A DNA stretch of 64,000 nucleotides from Lepisosteus oculatus (Eukaryota > Chordata > Actinopteri > Semionotiformes > Lepisosteidae): the NCBI RefSeq assembly GCF_040954835.1, contig NC_090699.1:17539817-17603816 (forward strand), in the 5' to 3' direction. Positions 1-15,200 of the stretch are shown in pieces. Below the pieces are notes generated by a model. The model was not told the origin of the DNA. It searched no databases and worked only from the letters and a program-made list of their open reading frames with translations. Position 1 is the first letter of the stretch. Every line of letters starts with the position of its first letter. The position numbers were made by a program, and so were the translations under genes.

Positions 1-3000
1 CGACATCGCTGTTTCCGGAACATATCATCTTGTGTCTTCCCAGATACTGGTCAGCTCTCAGACTAGATTTGGAGGGCTGACTTGACAGCATTTGTACTAA
101 GACAAATGCAGGCAGGGTTATTAAATACACCCTAGTGATCCACTCCTTCACCCGTCGTCATTTTTAAATATTATTGTGAATTCATTACTATAATTATCTT
201 ACTCAAAATAACATTAATCCACTGTACAAAGTATTGAGATGTTTGATTGACATTTTTCAGAAGACTATATATAAATTAATTATATAGGGATAAAACTACT
301 TTCTATTTTGTAAATAACTACTTTTTATTTTGAAATAATTTCTGTTTTATAGTAAATATATGTTTATTACATAAAAATGTAAATAATATACATAGACACG
401 TGTATCTCACAAATGTTTAGGTAATGTGAATAACCCTAAAAAACACTATGAAAATCTATGTATAAAGAACGAATGTTTATTTGAAGGCATTCTTTATAAT
501 TTATTAGCTACAAAAAATAAAAATCAGATAACCAGAATTATCTTTCGTCTGCACTCTGAAAGAGTGCTGAAAGAGACTTCTGTCTGACTTTTAATGTTAC
601 TTCTGTTTAAGCAGGCCATGGTCAAAAACACGACGTCTTCTCGGCACTGTGAGGTTGCTGTGTAACAGTCATATTTCAACCCATTTGTTTTCGGAAACAG
701 TTTTTTTTTGTAACGTAAATGGTTCTGTCCCCGTTTTGGATACCAACAATTAATACGAATAAATAATTATGGTTCTTCGGTTTGAGAGACCCGGATATTA
801 TCTAGCAGGAAAATCATGGTTTCCCTCTTGATCCTTCGGCAATACATATGATGCTACAGGTAAACTTAGGCTACAGGGAGAAAAATATCTAAACGAATAT
901 ATCAGGGGACGCAGTACTCTAACTGGGAAAAAAATAGTTTAAGAAATAATATGCGTTTTTATTTTCGTTTTATATATATTATCATGAATGTCTACTGCCC
1001 ATGGTTTATCATAGCCGGTTTGGCTGTAGATGTTGACATTAAAATTACCTAGCAACATGTACGATTTTCCCACTATTCCGGAGGAGAAGTGTTGCACCTA
1101 TTAAAGACGCACCTATGTAATTAAGCCTATTACAGCATGGCTTTGCCAGAGGTAATGAACTCGCTGTTCGCCTGATTTAATAATGTATTTTTTAAACACC
1201 CAAGGACTACGTTTCATCACTGAATATTGCGCAGGGGGTGTATAGCTATGCGTCAAGATTAATTAATCTATAATTAATCCATTTATTCTATGAAAAGTAA
1301 ACGAAACTCGAATCAATGAATCAACTCTAATGTATAAGCTAGGTCGCAAAAGATAGTGGAACACATTCATTCTCAAGAAGTCAACATTTTCGCAGAATTC
1401 ACCAGTTTCAATGTTCTGTATTTTCAGAGTTATTGTAACTGTCAAATTCTTTTTTTTTTTACTTTACATATATTGTTTTTTGCAATGGTTGCTGCCATGT
1501 TTCGGTGTTTTTGAGGATTATACAGGCTGTAATCACACATGAACACTACTCACACACCAAAAACAGCTAAAGCAACATTAATGATGATAATAAACCTTCT
1601 AGATCAGACTTTCGTCACGTAACCTACGTTTGACATCTTCGGTACTTAAATGATTGCAGAACTATTTTTTTTAATAAAACCATTTTCGTTTATGGTCTTT
1701 TTTATCACAAAACAAAAACTATTAACAATGTGTTATTTGATTGAAACTTATAATAAAACTAGTCTGATATAAATTCGTTAGTATTTTATACAAATAATCG
1801 AATTCAAATTTCTGATAAAGTTTAGATCTGACATTTAACACTGAAAGAAAGAGTGTATTATACTCTAAGGAAGGATGACAGTGTTCGAAGGTCAGTAAGA
1901 TCTGGTTTGGTATACTTGTTTCTTAATCAGCCTGTGCTCTTTTTTACGTTAGTACTGCTTAACATACAATTAAGATATGATGATAATAATAACTTTACCA
2001 TTTTGTCAAAACTGCACATCTACATGAAGACACGCCTTCCGTAAATAGCCCACATGCTAATTAATATTTCAGTACTGTACCCTTTTTACCTGTGTGCTGT
2101 TTAATTTAGAAACTGCAGAACTTGAGTGTTTTCGCCTTGTTCTGAGAGCCTTAACCTCTTCGTTGTCGAATTAGACAGGAGCCTTTTGACACAAATGAGC
2201 GGAATGTTGGAAATCTTTCAAAAGGCTAAACGAGATAAATAAAATAGATCAAATGGTACATTTGAAACAAAGCCAGATTAAATGCATGATACAGTTGCAA
2301 TCATATCTGCTGTTTGTATGCGTGTCAGAAATATTAAACCACTCTGATATTAAAAATTAATATTCATTGATGGAGAGCAAAACTTCCAGTGAGGAGCCTT
2401 AAAGAAGACACCCACTACTTGTGGACAAGCACTTGTTTCTGAATTTACCAGCGCATAAACAGCTCCACTGGTATCAGTTTTAACTGATACAGTACATACT
2501 TTTAATAGATACAGTACATACTCACGGTCTACGTCTTCTAGGTGTTTCGTTTAATACAAGAACACTCCATTCGTTTATTAAAAATCCAGGAAGGAAACAG
2601 TTAACAGTGATGGTTATAAGCACTCTGTGAGAAATGTTCCCTTCCAGCTATGTGCACTAGACATTAAACTTTTCGAGGACAATTGGTTAAGTGGAGTTAA
2701 CTGTTGCCTTTTCTCCCTGAGGTAGCGTCCTCTTTTGATCCTGCCGAGCCCGGCGCCTTCCAAAACATAACTTGTCTGCCTTATTAAATGCTTTGACTTA
2801 TGGTGAAGGATTGCCTGACGCTTTTCAGTAGAAACTCCAGCAACCTTAAAGGGGCAAGGCAAGTCATGAACACTTGTAATACTGCCATGTGCGTCCTTTA
2901 CATCTTTGTTTGTTAACTAGTAGCTTAATATAGTAAACATTATACGCGGCATATCGTGTTTAGTCTAAAAATCTAAAAGTGAAACGGCATTTTTAATTTA

Positions 3001-3480
3001 AATTGATCTCTGCCTTAGATGGATAGATGTTCTGACGTATTTTCTTCCCATGCTAAATAAAACCCGAAGCCAATAGCTATTAAAATTCCTTTCACGAACC
3101 AAATATAGAGTATGTTTTACTAAGGTGATGTATTCTTAGACGTTCTGAAACAAAGCGATGAAAACTCCATGCGCAGCCCTTTAATCTGAACGATAATGTT
3201 CAAAATGTGGATAATGTCCGGTGTCTCTTTTTGGCCGAAATGTATAAGTAATTAAATGTCAAAGGGGATAGCTGTCCCACTGTATGGTTTCAATAAGTGC
3301 CCAGCTAATGAGTAAAGAGGTTCTTTCTAAAGGCTGCCCTACTGCTTAATTGCAGTAAAATTGCTCTACTCGCTCTGCGCTCCTAGGAGACTTGAGCCCT
3401 TGAGCTATCAATAAACTTCCACAGCAAGACATCTATGATTAACTACTCATTCCTTTCAAAATCATTCTTGATGTCTTTTA
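1..3480. other. AT-rich non-coding region upstream of msx3
   Basis: No open frame here resembles a known protein, and the short frames lack splice partners. The DNA is AT-rich with many homopolymer runs. As the flank of a developmental homeobox gene it may carry enhancers, but I can name none with confidence. The stretch around 1080-1160 is less AT-rich and contains a TAATTA core, a generic homeodomain site, which is weak evidence. Confidence 0.6.
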
Positions 3481-3484
3481 GAAG

Positions 3485-3705
3485 CCTGCTGGCCAATCAA
3501 AGCGAAGGTTGGCAACGTCATGGAGCCCATTTAGCCAGCCGATTGGAAGGCGGCGAGATAAGAGAAAAGTTGCAGAACTTATAGCCGAAACGCAGCAGCT
3601 CTCCAGAAAAGTGGCTGGCGTTTTGACAGAGAGGGTGACGCCGCAGCCCCGTTGTTGCACGCCAGGAAGCGATTGAGGACTGACAAGAGATTTATTCTGA
3701 GGTGT
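3485..3705 (+). promoter_or_regulatory. msx3: Putative msx3 promoter and 5' UTR
   Basis: The segment just upstream of the msx3 start is GC-richer than the DNA before it. It contains a direct CCAAT box (about 3492) and an inverted one (GATTGG, about 3540) spaced roughly 45 bp apart, with a half CRE (ACGTCA) between them. There is no clear TATA box at a suitable distance. Promoter identity is inferred from position and these motifs. Confidence 0.45.
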
Positions 3706-5488
<1,783 letters not shown>

Positions 5489-7460
5489 CGGAACTAGGCT
5501 GACGTTAAGCAGCCTAGTTGTAAAAGCCATGTTGAAGTACTGTTTTGGCCCATTTGGCACAAGTAATATATTGGTTGTATAGGCCTTCAAACAAAGATTC
5601 TCCATCTCTTACCCCTGTCCACGGGCGTTGTGCCTAATATACTTCCCCCTCGCAAACTGTGGCAAAATTAATGTGAACTTTTGAAGCGCTAAAAATATCT
5701 CCTAACGTCGTTTCAGTTTCTGTAAGCCCTAGCAAAAAAAAATATACTTAGCCTAAATGTATGTTATATCAGCTCTTAAAGCTGGACTTTAGTTTACTAA
5801 GGTTTCGCTATATTACGATTTATATTCAAAAAATATTTTAATCAGTTTAATATTATTTTTAATTAAGAGTTCAGATATTTGACTTTTTTTTCCTGCGATC
5901 GTCTGCCGCTGATAAAACGATCTTTGTCGATAGTTAATTTTTGGGGGTGTGAAACGGACTTTTGGAATGAGTCCTAAAGTGAATATTGACCATGTAAAAC
6001 ACAGTAAATTACAAAAGACACCACGCCACCATGAAAAAAAAGACGACTCATTTTTTGAACTCCAGGGAAAAAATCATAATTCATTTCATGTTGGCGAATT
6101 GACGAACAGAGAAAATCGTTTTGTTTTTTTTTTTTAATTAAGGGAATACTTTCGTTCTAATAATCTATCAAGGTACTACGTTAAGAATAGTCTTGTATCT
6201 TCAGATCTACACATAGTCAATTAAGACTGTCATATATATTAAGAATAAAAACGGATTCCGGTAATGTTCTCTGTATAACCAGACTCTAAAACGTTATAAA
6301 CGTTAAAAAGTTTGTATCGTATTCAAGAAGATAATAACCGCGACGGAAGTTTGAAATTTTACTCTGTTTTATTTAAACTCCAGAGTGCCTTTTCCTTTCG
6401 GTGCAATGGAAATACAAAACTCCGAATTGCTTTCACAGGTCAAATTGGTCTCCCGTGGCGAGATTCAGTGAGACCAGGGATCAAAGAAGAGAGTGCAGTG
6501 AGCTCTGACCGCTGGATTTCTTAAGAGTAGCATTTGAGTCGCAGTACATCGTCTTATTGGTGCTGCTTCTCGTCGACAACTTGTGTGAATGTTAGTTATT
6601 TTTCTAATGTGCATTTTTTTTTTAGAATTAAATAACGACCCAGCCTTATTACATGAATTAATTAACGGTTGTATTGGTGTTCATGGACCAAATATTTATC
6701 AGCTCAGAACAAAGATCTTGGAATGATTTACAGACATACAGTACTGATAGAAATGTTCCAAGACTATTATTAAAATATGTGGAACTGGGAGACAGTTGTT
6801 TGAAATCGTGAAAGGCCACATCGCACTGAGTTTCGAAAACCTGCGGGGTTTTTCCCCCCTCATGTTCAGCGATAAAGGCGGAGAAAATCTTGTCGAGTCA
6901 AGAAACTGTCCGTTCCAATACTGCGTCGCAGTACACGTTTCAATAGGAAATTCCGAGGAGTTTATTTTTCTATTTTTTGGAGTGTTCGTGTGTTTGTACA
7001 TTTGCGTCACGTTGAAAATTTATATTTGCAACAAACCAGTAAACTTTACAAGTGTGGTGGTTTCTCTGTTGGATGTCTGCAAAAAGGCGACGAGTGACTA
7101 TTAAATGACTTTTCTGTTTTAAAATGAGCTCTTATTAAAAAGCACTATTGAAAAAGTCGACGTTACCCAGTCAAAGGGTAAACGTATTTTTAATGCTGTA
7201 TTCGTATATAAAAAAATAAGACCTATATGAACTATGACTGTAAATAAAAATTGTAGACTATAACGTTTGGTTTTCTGCAACCACGATTTCACAAAGAATT
7301 AGCAGGAGTATCGCTATTTAAATGTTATATATTATATATAAACTGCTAAATGTGTTTACATCCATACAATGTACATCTCCGCATTGTACATATTTGTACA
7401 TATTATTAGAAACGAACAATTGCCTTTTGTACAAAGTATTCAATAAAGTCTTTTAATTTA
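5489..7460 (+). other. msx3: msx3 3' UTR with polyadenylation signal
   Basis: AT-rich sequence follows the msx3 stop to an AATAAA at 7442-7447. Two Pumilio-type elements, TGTACATA, lie at 7385-7392 and 7395-7402, with a related TGTACATC just before them. No other gene signal is seen here, so the segment is read as a long 3' UTR. The exact cleavage point is not determined and an earlier signal could be used. Confidence 0.55.
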
Positions 7461-9050
7461 CATTATTTTTTAGAAACGTTGTCTTCATTTTCTCATAATG
7501 TCCATTATCGGACCCCCTGCCAACAAGTGTTTTTTTTTTAAGTTTTGAACTCTAATGTAATTAGAATATAAGTGCTCGTTTTTTTTTTTTAAAGGACAAT
7601 TTTCCCCTTTAAACGTTAAATAAAAAATAGGACAGATTAGACAGAAAGCGGGCCCGTTGGCCAACAGAAAGAAGCCTTCCGGTTTAATTTCAGGCAGCGT
7701 GGGTTTGCAGTCAGTGCAGGGGGTCATCTGACTTCATTAAGGCTGCCATAAATATCGGACACAGCCCAGCTTACATCCAGATCCTTACAGCGCCGATTCC
7801 AGTCTGGTAACTCAACGGCCCGGTTCTGTCAGAACCGATGCAGTTCTACCCGGTAACGGGAAGAATATATATCATATCATAACCCCATATTTTTAACCTT
7901 ATCTTAAAATTGATTATTTTAGCTTCGGCGTTGACGCAGCAATGAAACAAGGAGCTTGCGCAGGGTGTGCGCTCCCACACCACCTGAGACCGATAAAAGA
8001 GGGTCTCGCACTGTTCTCACATGTACGCACGGAAAGGTTTTATATATGTACCTTGAAAGTAGTGAAACCGCATTGAAGTCGCTGTACACACCCCTGGAAG
8101 GATAACCACAGTACTGTACTGTAGTTACTCCATCTACTCTAACCGGTACTTCGGACTCCACCAGGAGTATTTACAACCACAATGGAAGGCTACAGGAACT
8201 ACAGGATCAGGACCCGGCCGTTCAGCGGACGCCGCTGTTGTACAATTGAGCTGGGCCTGTCTTTTACCCCAAAGGTCCCGCTCCAGGTTCCCGCATGGAT
8301 GAGAGTAGCAAGGCTCCGATAGGCCAGCGTCCCATCCCAAGGGGACCCAAGTACTTCGAGCCCAGCTCACCTCAACGTCATTCAACCCGCCATGAGCCCC
8401 GGCCTGAAGAGCCCCTCGAGTGTGGACATCTACACCTCCGACGAGCAACGTCCGTTCAACGCCATTTGTTTTTATTTTAAAAATCAAATCTACAGAATAC
8501 ACACAAAATGTAAACGGAAAGTTACTTTTTAAATGGTTTCCGAAGCTTGCTTTAGAGAGGAGCCTGTTCAATCCCTTTAAGACGGGCAGTACGGTCGAAT
8601 CAGTAAATACAGCACAACTGACAAAGTTGCGGATTAATGTTATTTTATATAAACTATGAGAATAACAAACCGTGTTTAAATAATTAGGAAATATTGCTAC
8701 AGTTAGTTAAAATAAGATTATTCATTTTGTGTATAAGAGACAATCTTTACTACTGCTTGTGTCGAGGTCAGTTTTTACCGAAGGAGGTCGTGTATTGTTA
8801 CTTGCACGGTAAGCTAACTTGAAGTACTTAATACCCGTGCGGTAGCTGAGCCCGCTGGCGGCAGCTTCGCCAATAATACAAGGGCGCCACCGTTCGGTTG
8901 TAATACGAATACCAGTCCAGTTAAAGGACATTTGTACGTATAGTACACATTTTATTAAAGACTAAATAATTCATTTCTTATAATACTTATAAGAAAACAA
9001 ATTCACTATAACGTACACATCCACATCAGGCGCAGTTCACACAAAAACGA
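7461..9050. other. Spacer between convergent msx3 and znf511
   Basis: Mostly AT-rich spacer. A GC-richer island at about 8160-8460 stands out, but its open frames (both strands) show no recognisable domain and no convincing splice structure. Nothing else can be named. Confidence 0.5.
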
Positions 9051-9101
9051 AAACATATGAACCAGTCACTAATATCAAATTAAAATGCGTATTAAAAATA
9101 T

Positions 9102-9373
9102 TTTATTCATAACATTTTAAAAAGAAACATCCTTTTAAACATCCATTTTATTGTTATACGACTGGTAAATATAATTAAAAACATACAATGCAACAATTGC
9201 TCTGCCAGTATGATATATTTTCAGCAGAAATAATGCTTACAGAGCCCCGTGTCTTTAGTTCAATCCATACATTTCATTGGCAAATAAGGAAATACAGGAC
9301 TTTGGTACAGATACCACAGGGTCCTGCGTCTATTTTACACACCTTTCAGAAAACCTCATCACCCCACGAAACT
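9102..9373 (-). other. znf511: znf511 3' UTR with polyadenylation signals
   Basis: On the minus strand, downstream of the znf511 stop, there are AATAAA signals at 9147-9152 and 9102-9107 (TTTATT on the plus strand). Either could end the transcript, giving a 3' UTR of about 0.2-0.3 kb. Confidence 0.5.
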
Positions 9374-12300
9374 TCATTTCTTTCTTCTGGTGCCCCTGAA
9401 TCCTCGCACTGAGCCCTGCCCAAAGCACACTGACGGTGGTACCCTGGCGGCAGAGCAGAGAGCAGACAGAGATCAAGCTTTGGCACACAGACTTCACTCA
9501 TGATGTGGCCATCAGTGTGAAATGTTAACAGAAATCACAAAATGGACTGTTTAAAAGCCTTTCTCTTGAACTGGCACCCTCATTGGTTTTTTAACAGGGC
9601 ATTCTTCTGGGGCGGTGAACATTATTCATGGTTCCCCTACAGGATTCAGACCCGAATCCTAACCACTAGTGCACCCTGCTGCGTTGCGCTGTTAACCTAT
9701 GAAGCCGACATGTCTGAAAAGCTCTAAGGGAAGATAAGGATTCCTGGAGCTGCAATGGCAATTTTGGTCAACAGAATCAGAATCTATCTCCCACCCTCTT
9801 GCTTGGCTCTTTAACTAGAAATGTGTGTGGACTCATATAAGTGATCACAAGACTGCATGTTCCCCAGTCCACATGAAAAAAAAAAACTACCACAATGTCA
9901 AAAAACATCCAATCAAATCCCTGTTAATATTTGCATGGATTATTAAAGGATTTTAATCAAACAACATATTGGCCATTCTATAATGTCTAAGTTGCATTAA
10001 AAAAAAAAAACTTTCTTAGACCCTTCAGATGCCCAGAATAAACTGTTTCTGATAGCAGATTCTACACAGATAAACTGCTTCTCAGGGGGTTAACTCGGAC
10101 ACAGGTGATTCAGGCGCATGTCCCATATAATGTGGGCCATAATGAATTCAATCCGCCTCTGCGCTGTACATACTTGTAGGAATAGCGTGGCTTGGTCAGC
10201 TCGGCGCGAGAGTCATCTGCAGTCCCAGAGGCCCGGCCCGCCGGAGCTGTGTTTCCAGAAGGAGAGAACTCCATGGGCTCCGCGCGCTCCGGTTCCCTGA
10301 GCTGGACAGCGGCAGCTTCACACACATCCATGCTTGCGCCTTTCTGCCAGCGCGGCTTCTCCTGAGCCTTGCTGTGGAGGGGGAAAAATGGATTAGACAT
10401 GCAGCTGCATGAAGCAGAGGCGATAACCATCATGCCCCCTACGTTAAGGTACACTAACCGCTGTCCAGGTACTTGGCTGAGGATCCTGGATGTTAAATGC
10501 CCACAATACTGTGCAGTTAGAGAAAAGGACGTCTTTTAGTGAAGATCACATCTTCATGAGCGTTTTGAAGAGCAACCTCAGTTCTAAGACAGACTCACTA
10601 CTCCTTTGTGAACCCTGCTGTGATTCAGACATGTGTTTCCAATTCTATAATTCTATTCAGTAGGGGGACAGAGTGCTGGGGTTTTAAGGTACAATTCCAG
10701 GGCTTTGAACTTGGTAAGTCTAACATCACAAGTCATCACAGAATGCTTTAGCATTCACATTAAGCTGGAATGAATAAAGTATGGACAGCAGTATTTCAAA
10801 ATGTTACAAGGACAATTACAAAACAAACTATCTGTTTAAAGACTGCTTTCACATACAGCTGTAAACCTGCCTGATTAAAACTACAGTAATATCTGTAATG
10901 TGTAGGTGGCTACTTGATATTTTATATACAAGGTGAAACAGGAAAACACAACAAGCTTATGTCTACGTCAAGTCTAGACAGAGGTTCCTCCAGAGCTCTA
11001 ACGATGCACGGTTTCTTAAGAACTCTAAAACATCATTTTCATGGTGTGTCAGATTTGTGCTACTCATATGACTCCCTTTATATTACTTTTGTTTGGCTAT
11101 GTTTTATCTCTTAATATATATCTCTGTTGTCCTTTAATAAATGAAAGGTACACTTCAAATGAAATAAAACAACAATATTTTCTGACTGTTACTCATGCGA
11201 AAGAATAATATGCATTGGTGAATTGTATTTGAATTGAATGTACAAAAGAAAACATTAAATCAAACACTCAGAAATACATGTGTTTATTTTTAAAAAGACC
11301 AATGTGTTTTCACTTTTCATGCATTGTAGCGATTGCATTTTAAGAGGTTCCAAGCTTTACCTTTTGCTCTTTTTTGGCTTGTCAAATCTAAAATCTGGAG
11401 GATAGCTGTGCTTTTTTATCAAATGATCTTTCCTTTCGCCGCTTGTCTTCAGTTTTACATCACAACCCTCCACCAAACACTGGTACTGAAAAACAAGAGA
11501 ATAGGTCACGTTCCGCCCCCCCTACATCAGCAGCACGAACAGCTTGCCGCCACCGCTAGATGGCAGCATTTCAACATCAGCAATACGGAAAAGACGATAA
11601 CCCTGTGCATCATCATTATTTTCACCTGACCCATCTTTTGGAATTACAGCTCCTTACAAGTTGAAGTCATATCGTCATTTAAAAATATCTTTAGAATGAA
11701 CTTGATGTATGTCTACACAAAATAAAGTAGGTAGCCGCGTCGGCATGCGTAGGCTGCAAAGGAACAACTAAAAGTTTATTCCGTGCTGTAAACAGAAGAA
11801 AAGAAACACGGGTGACACCCGAAGAAAGCTCCACAGCCGAAACGTTGCGTTTCTTTTCTTCTTTTTCCAGCGTGGAATAAACTTTTACTTGTTCCTACAC
11901 TACACTAGGTCCATTGGAGTCCGTTGAGGGATTGTGCAACGCTAGCGCTATTTAGAGTACCGATATGTTATCCCATCTGTCGCGGAACAAGCGTTTTCTT
12001 CGGAAAAGATTATATCTTAGCATATCGGCTCCCCCTCCCGCCCATTGCCAAGATCGCGGGGGACGAACCATGTTCTGCCTCTCCGCCAGGACCTGGAACA
12101 GCGCGTCGTGCCACTCCGGGATGTGGATGTCCAGGAGGCGGCCCGAGGGAAAGGAGCGCCTGCAGTGGCCGCAGACGTTCCGGTGCAGCGCGTTGTAGTG
12201 ATGCTCGTAGCCCTCCAGCGTGTCGAACAGCTCCCTGCAGCCAGCGATGTGGCACTGGAACTCTGAAACCCTGGAGGGGAGACGGTGGGGGTGTCTGTGT

Positions 12301-15200
12301 GGGTGCGGGGGCACCCAGGCTTTTGAACTTCAAAGGAACGCGAGCGGACTGGCTCCGGTCACAGCTGGGGCGCTTCGGCCCTGTGCCGTAGCGTACACTC
12401 CGGTTTGTACCCACGTGTTTCAGGTCTCTCCGTCCAAAGTTTCAAAGCCCTTCGAGACGAGTTTTCCCCATATGAAATCACTTGCCGGGCATGTTTCCAA
12501 TGAGAGGTTCGAAAAGTGCAACACCTAGTGTTGTCATGATCGCCATTCCTTTCGGAGAGAAGGCTTTACAGAACAAAAACCACCCCGAATCTTCAAGGGA
12601 ACTGCTTGGTTTTAGAGGGAACAGGTTGCATTTCCTAGAGTGTGTTCTTATGGCTGTTTAACTATTTGCCAGTCTTACACACAGCTGCATTAGCACTGAC
12701 CTTGTAACTGAAACAAGGTTGTTCACTATTATATTAACTGTAACAATGGCTATTACACTGTACATAGCCAACACTAATCCCTCTTTCGAAATGTAGTGAA
12801 CACCATACATCCTAGCAAGAGGTAATTGTGCAGTTCTAGCAAAGGAACTAATGTACCGTCCAGGGAGCCAGGATGGCTGTTTGCAAATCGGAGGTCAGAC
12901 AAGCAGACTAGCCATGCTCCTTCAGAAAGCCACATGCATGGGAAGCGATGACTGTCGATACTTACTTTGGCCTATCAGTTGCCTCCGCTACACTAGTGGC
13001 AGCATCTTGCAGGTACAGATGTCTCTGTATATCCCCATCCTGTTAAGAGAAGCACAGCCATTCTGGTTAGTTTTAGAAAGAAATGTCATGTTGGTATAGT
13101 CAATGTTCTGCACAGAATAAACTCTCCCCAACAATCTTTCCTATCACCAATACAGAGTGTTCAAAAAGATAGAACTAAAAATGAAGACCTTTTAGGAAAC
13201 ATACAGCACAGGTATTGCACATATACTGAAATCTCAAAGAATGATATTTGTGGAGTAATTTCCAGAGACACAATGCATCACTGATGCGGTTATGGACAGA
13301 AATACATGCATACACCAATTTCCACACACACCTGTCTTTTCAAGGCACAGGAGCTAACTGGGCAATGGGCTGCATTAGGATGTACAAATATAAAAAAAAT
13401 AACCTCTGGAATTTCTCTATGAATGCAAAATACCCTTCACTCGGGAACCATTTCCTCTGAATTGCCACAAGCCCTAGATCTGACACTCAGTAACGAGAAT
13501 CACCTCCCCCTCCTGGGCTCCTGTCTCCAGATTTCCTTCCAGCTGGACTGAGAGCTGCTTCATTGATCCCTAACTGAACCCAATAATTTGCTTAATTCAA
13601 TGATCTGCCTTTAGCATTTTCAGCTGCTTCAGTTGTCATAAAACCTCTAGCTGTGTAACAGCTTCACACACCCAACCCTTTGAAATAATCAAGTAGTTAA
13701 TTGAATTAAGGGCTCGGCGGAGCGCCTGGAGGTCCGGGCCGCTGGACACACCCAGCAGGTGCGAGGTCACGAGGACCACAGCTTTAATCAGTCCCACAGA
13801 GCACCACTGTTTAACCCCATTCCTGCACGGTCGCGCCTGCATGTGTCAGAAAACACACCGACCATTGTCTGAGCTGTAAGCAGCTGGATATTTAAAGAAA
13901 GGGGCAGGAATGCCCACTGCTGCCCAAGAGCATCAAAGTGTCTGCTGCATGCCTTTCAGATGAGTTCTCAATCTCTTCGTGGAACTAACAATTTCTGTTA
14001 TTGATTTTCAGGTTTTATACAGATGAGAAGGCAAACACCCTTTGGAAGATGCATCACGTATTTTCATCCTTTAAGGCTTAACGGTGCCAACCACTAAGCC
14101 ATATAAGGAAAGACACCATGCCTGTCGAAAATGATAGCAATCACGTCCCCTTACAGTATGTCCTATATCATTTTAGGCTTCAAGAATCCAACGGATTCTT
14201 AAAACACTTCAAGATGCTTCTTTAACTAATTCTGAAACTCTTGAGTTGTGGTAAATTAAAAATATCGTCCAGTCGAATATAAAAACATCAGCAAGGTTAC
14301 GGACACAGGTCCCACTCAAGAAGAGTCGACACGCGTGACTCATTCCACACTGGAATTCAATCTCCGTCTTTCTGCAGCGCGTCTCCCTGCTAATGAACTG
14401 CACTCCCACAACATTCATCAGATCTCCTGGGCCAGCAGGACTGGAGCACCTTTCAGGCTCCGCACACCTGTGGGAGCATTCCGGTCTGTATACTGAATAA
14501 CTTCTATTACAACGGCATCATCACAAAGACTCACGGAGACCGGAATACAAAAATAATGAGAAGGCTGGTCTCAGTTTTTGCATGGAAAATTCCTATTGCT
14601 TTCTTGGTAGACCGATTTTATTTCCTTCCGATTGTTTTGTTTATTATGAATTAAAAGAATAAAATGTTGATTCTAAAGATGAAAAAAGTATAATAAAAAA
14701 ACTACACCGCCATATTTTGCATGTTTTGTCTCCAGAGCACATTACATATAGTGACACGGAAATAGGTAGCGAAAGCATGAGTTATGCAAAGGCTTTCGGT
14801 GGGAAGCAGTCGGAGCTACAGCAGCACTGGAGCAGCTGCAGAGACTGCAGAGATTGCCGAGGCGTAGAAACCCTGGAGCACAGCCCACCCTACACACACA
14901 TACAGCAAGCAGTCATGGGAACTGAGCAGCACCAAGTCTCATTAAGTCGCTTAATTCACAGTTCTTACTCAATTCGAAAAAAAAACGTACTTCAAATAAT
15001 TCGTGGTCCTTGTTTAACCGTATTCGTTGCGGAGTGAAATCAAAAGGCGAGCTGCAGACGTTTTCACCATCGCCACTGACTTGCTGTACCGCACTGGGCT
15101 CTTCTGCTATCCGCTGGACTGGCAGGACTGGTATCGCCTGAATGTCGGTGCTGCTGGTGCCTGCTGCTGTTAAAAACCGGATTAATTCGAGCGGCAACAT
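9374..15200 (-). CDS. znf511: Zinc finger protein 511
   Basis: Six minus-strand exons: 15200-14991, 13039-12966, 12270-12069, 11485-11361, 10371-10174, 9443-9374. All joins are GT-AG and in phase; the total is 879 nt, 292 residues. Three C2H2 fingers fit the ZNF511 pattern: C101/C106/H119/H124, C128/C131/H144/H149 and C165/C170/H183/H188. Family landmarks include DGDIQRHLYLQD (residues 71-82), IPEWHDALFQVLAERQNM closing exon 3, PPDFRFDKPKK in exon 4 and the C-terminal VCFGQGSVRGF. Human ZNF511 is about 40 residues shorter; the surplus is in the N-terminal arm and the acidic exon 5. The protein is predicted nuclear; its function is poorly known. The exon 3 donor (ATG|gttcgt) is weak, but protein continuity across it is exact. 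The gene is divergent from tubgcp2. The start was chosen as the first ATG in the exon 1 frame. Confidence 0.92.
9625..9692 (-). repeat. tRNA-Glu-like fragment (SINE head or tRNA pseudogene)
   Basis: Read on the minus strand, this contains CTAGTGGTTAGGATTCGG, an 18-base match to the D-arm/A-box part of vertebrate tRNA-Glu genes, followed by a diverged sequence that does not fold into the rest of a tRNA. It lies in the last intron of znf511. It is most likely the head of an old tRNA-Glu-derived SINE; a working tRNA gene is unlikely. Confidence 0.5.
11727..11900. repeat. Foldback repeat, copy 1 (hammerhead-like core)
   Basis: This element is shared with 38831-39011 and, in decayed form, with about 63172-63300. 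It has imperfect inverted arms (about 11770-11807 and 11848-11885) around a centre containing CCCGAAGAAAGCTCCACAGC followed by CGAAACG. Compared with copy 2, part of the inner left arm is missing. It lies in znf511 intron 3. The conserved GAAGA ... GAAAC arrangement recalls hammerhead-ribozyme cores carried by Penelope-like retroelements; that link is an inference. Confidence 0.6.

Noticed and set aside
8134-8571. 145-codon minus-strand open frame
   Set aside because: No recognisable domain, no splice partners and no family resemblance; explained by base composition.
11924-12414. Overlapping plus and minus open frames around the GC-rich segment
   Set aside because: Only the minus frame carrying the two C2H2 fingers is coding (znf511 exon 3); the others are shadows of its GC-rich codons.
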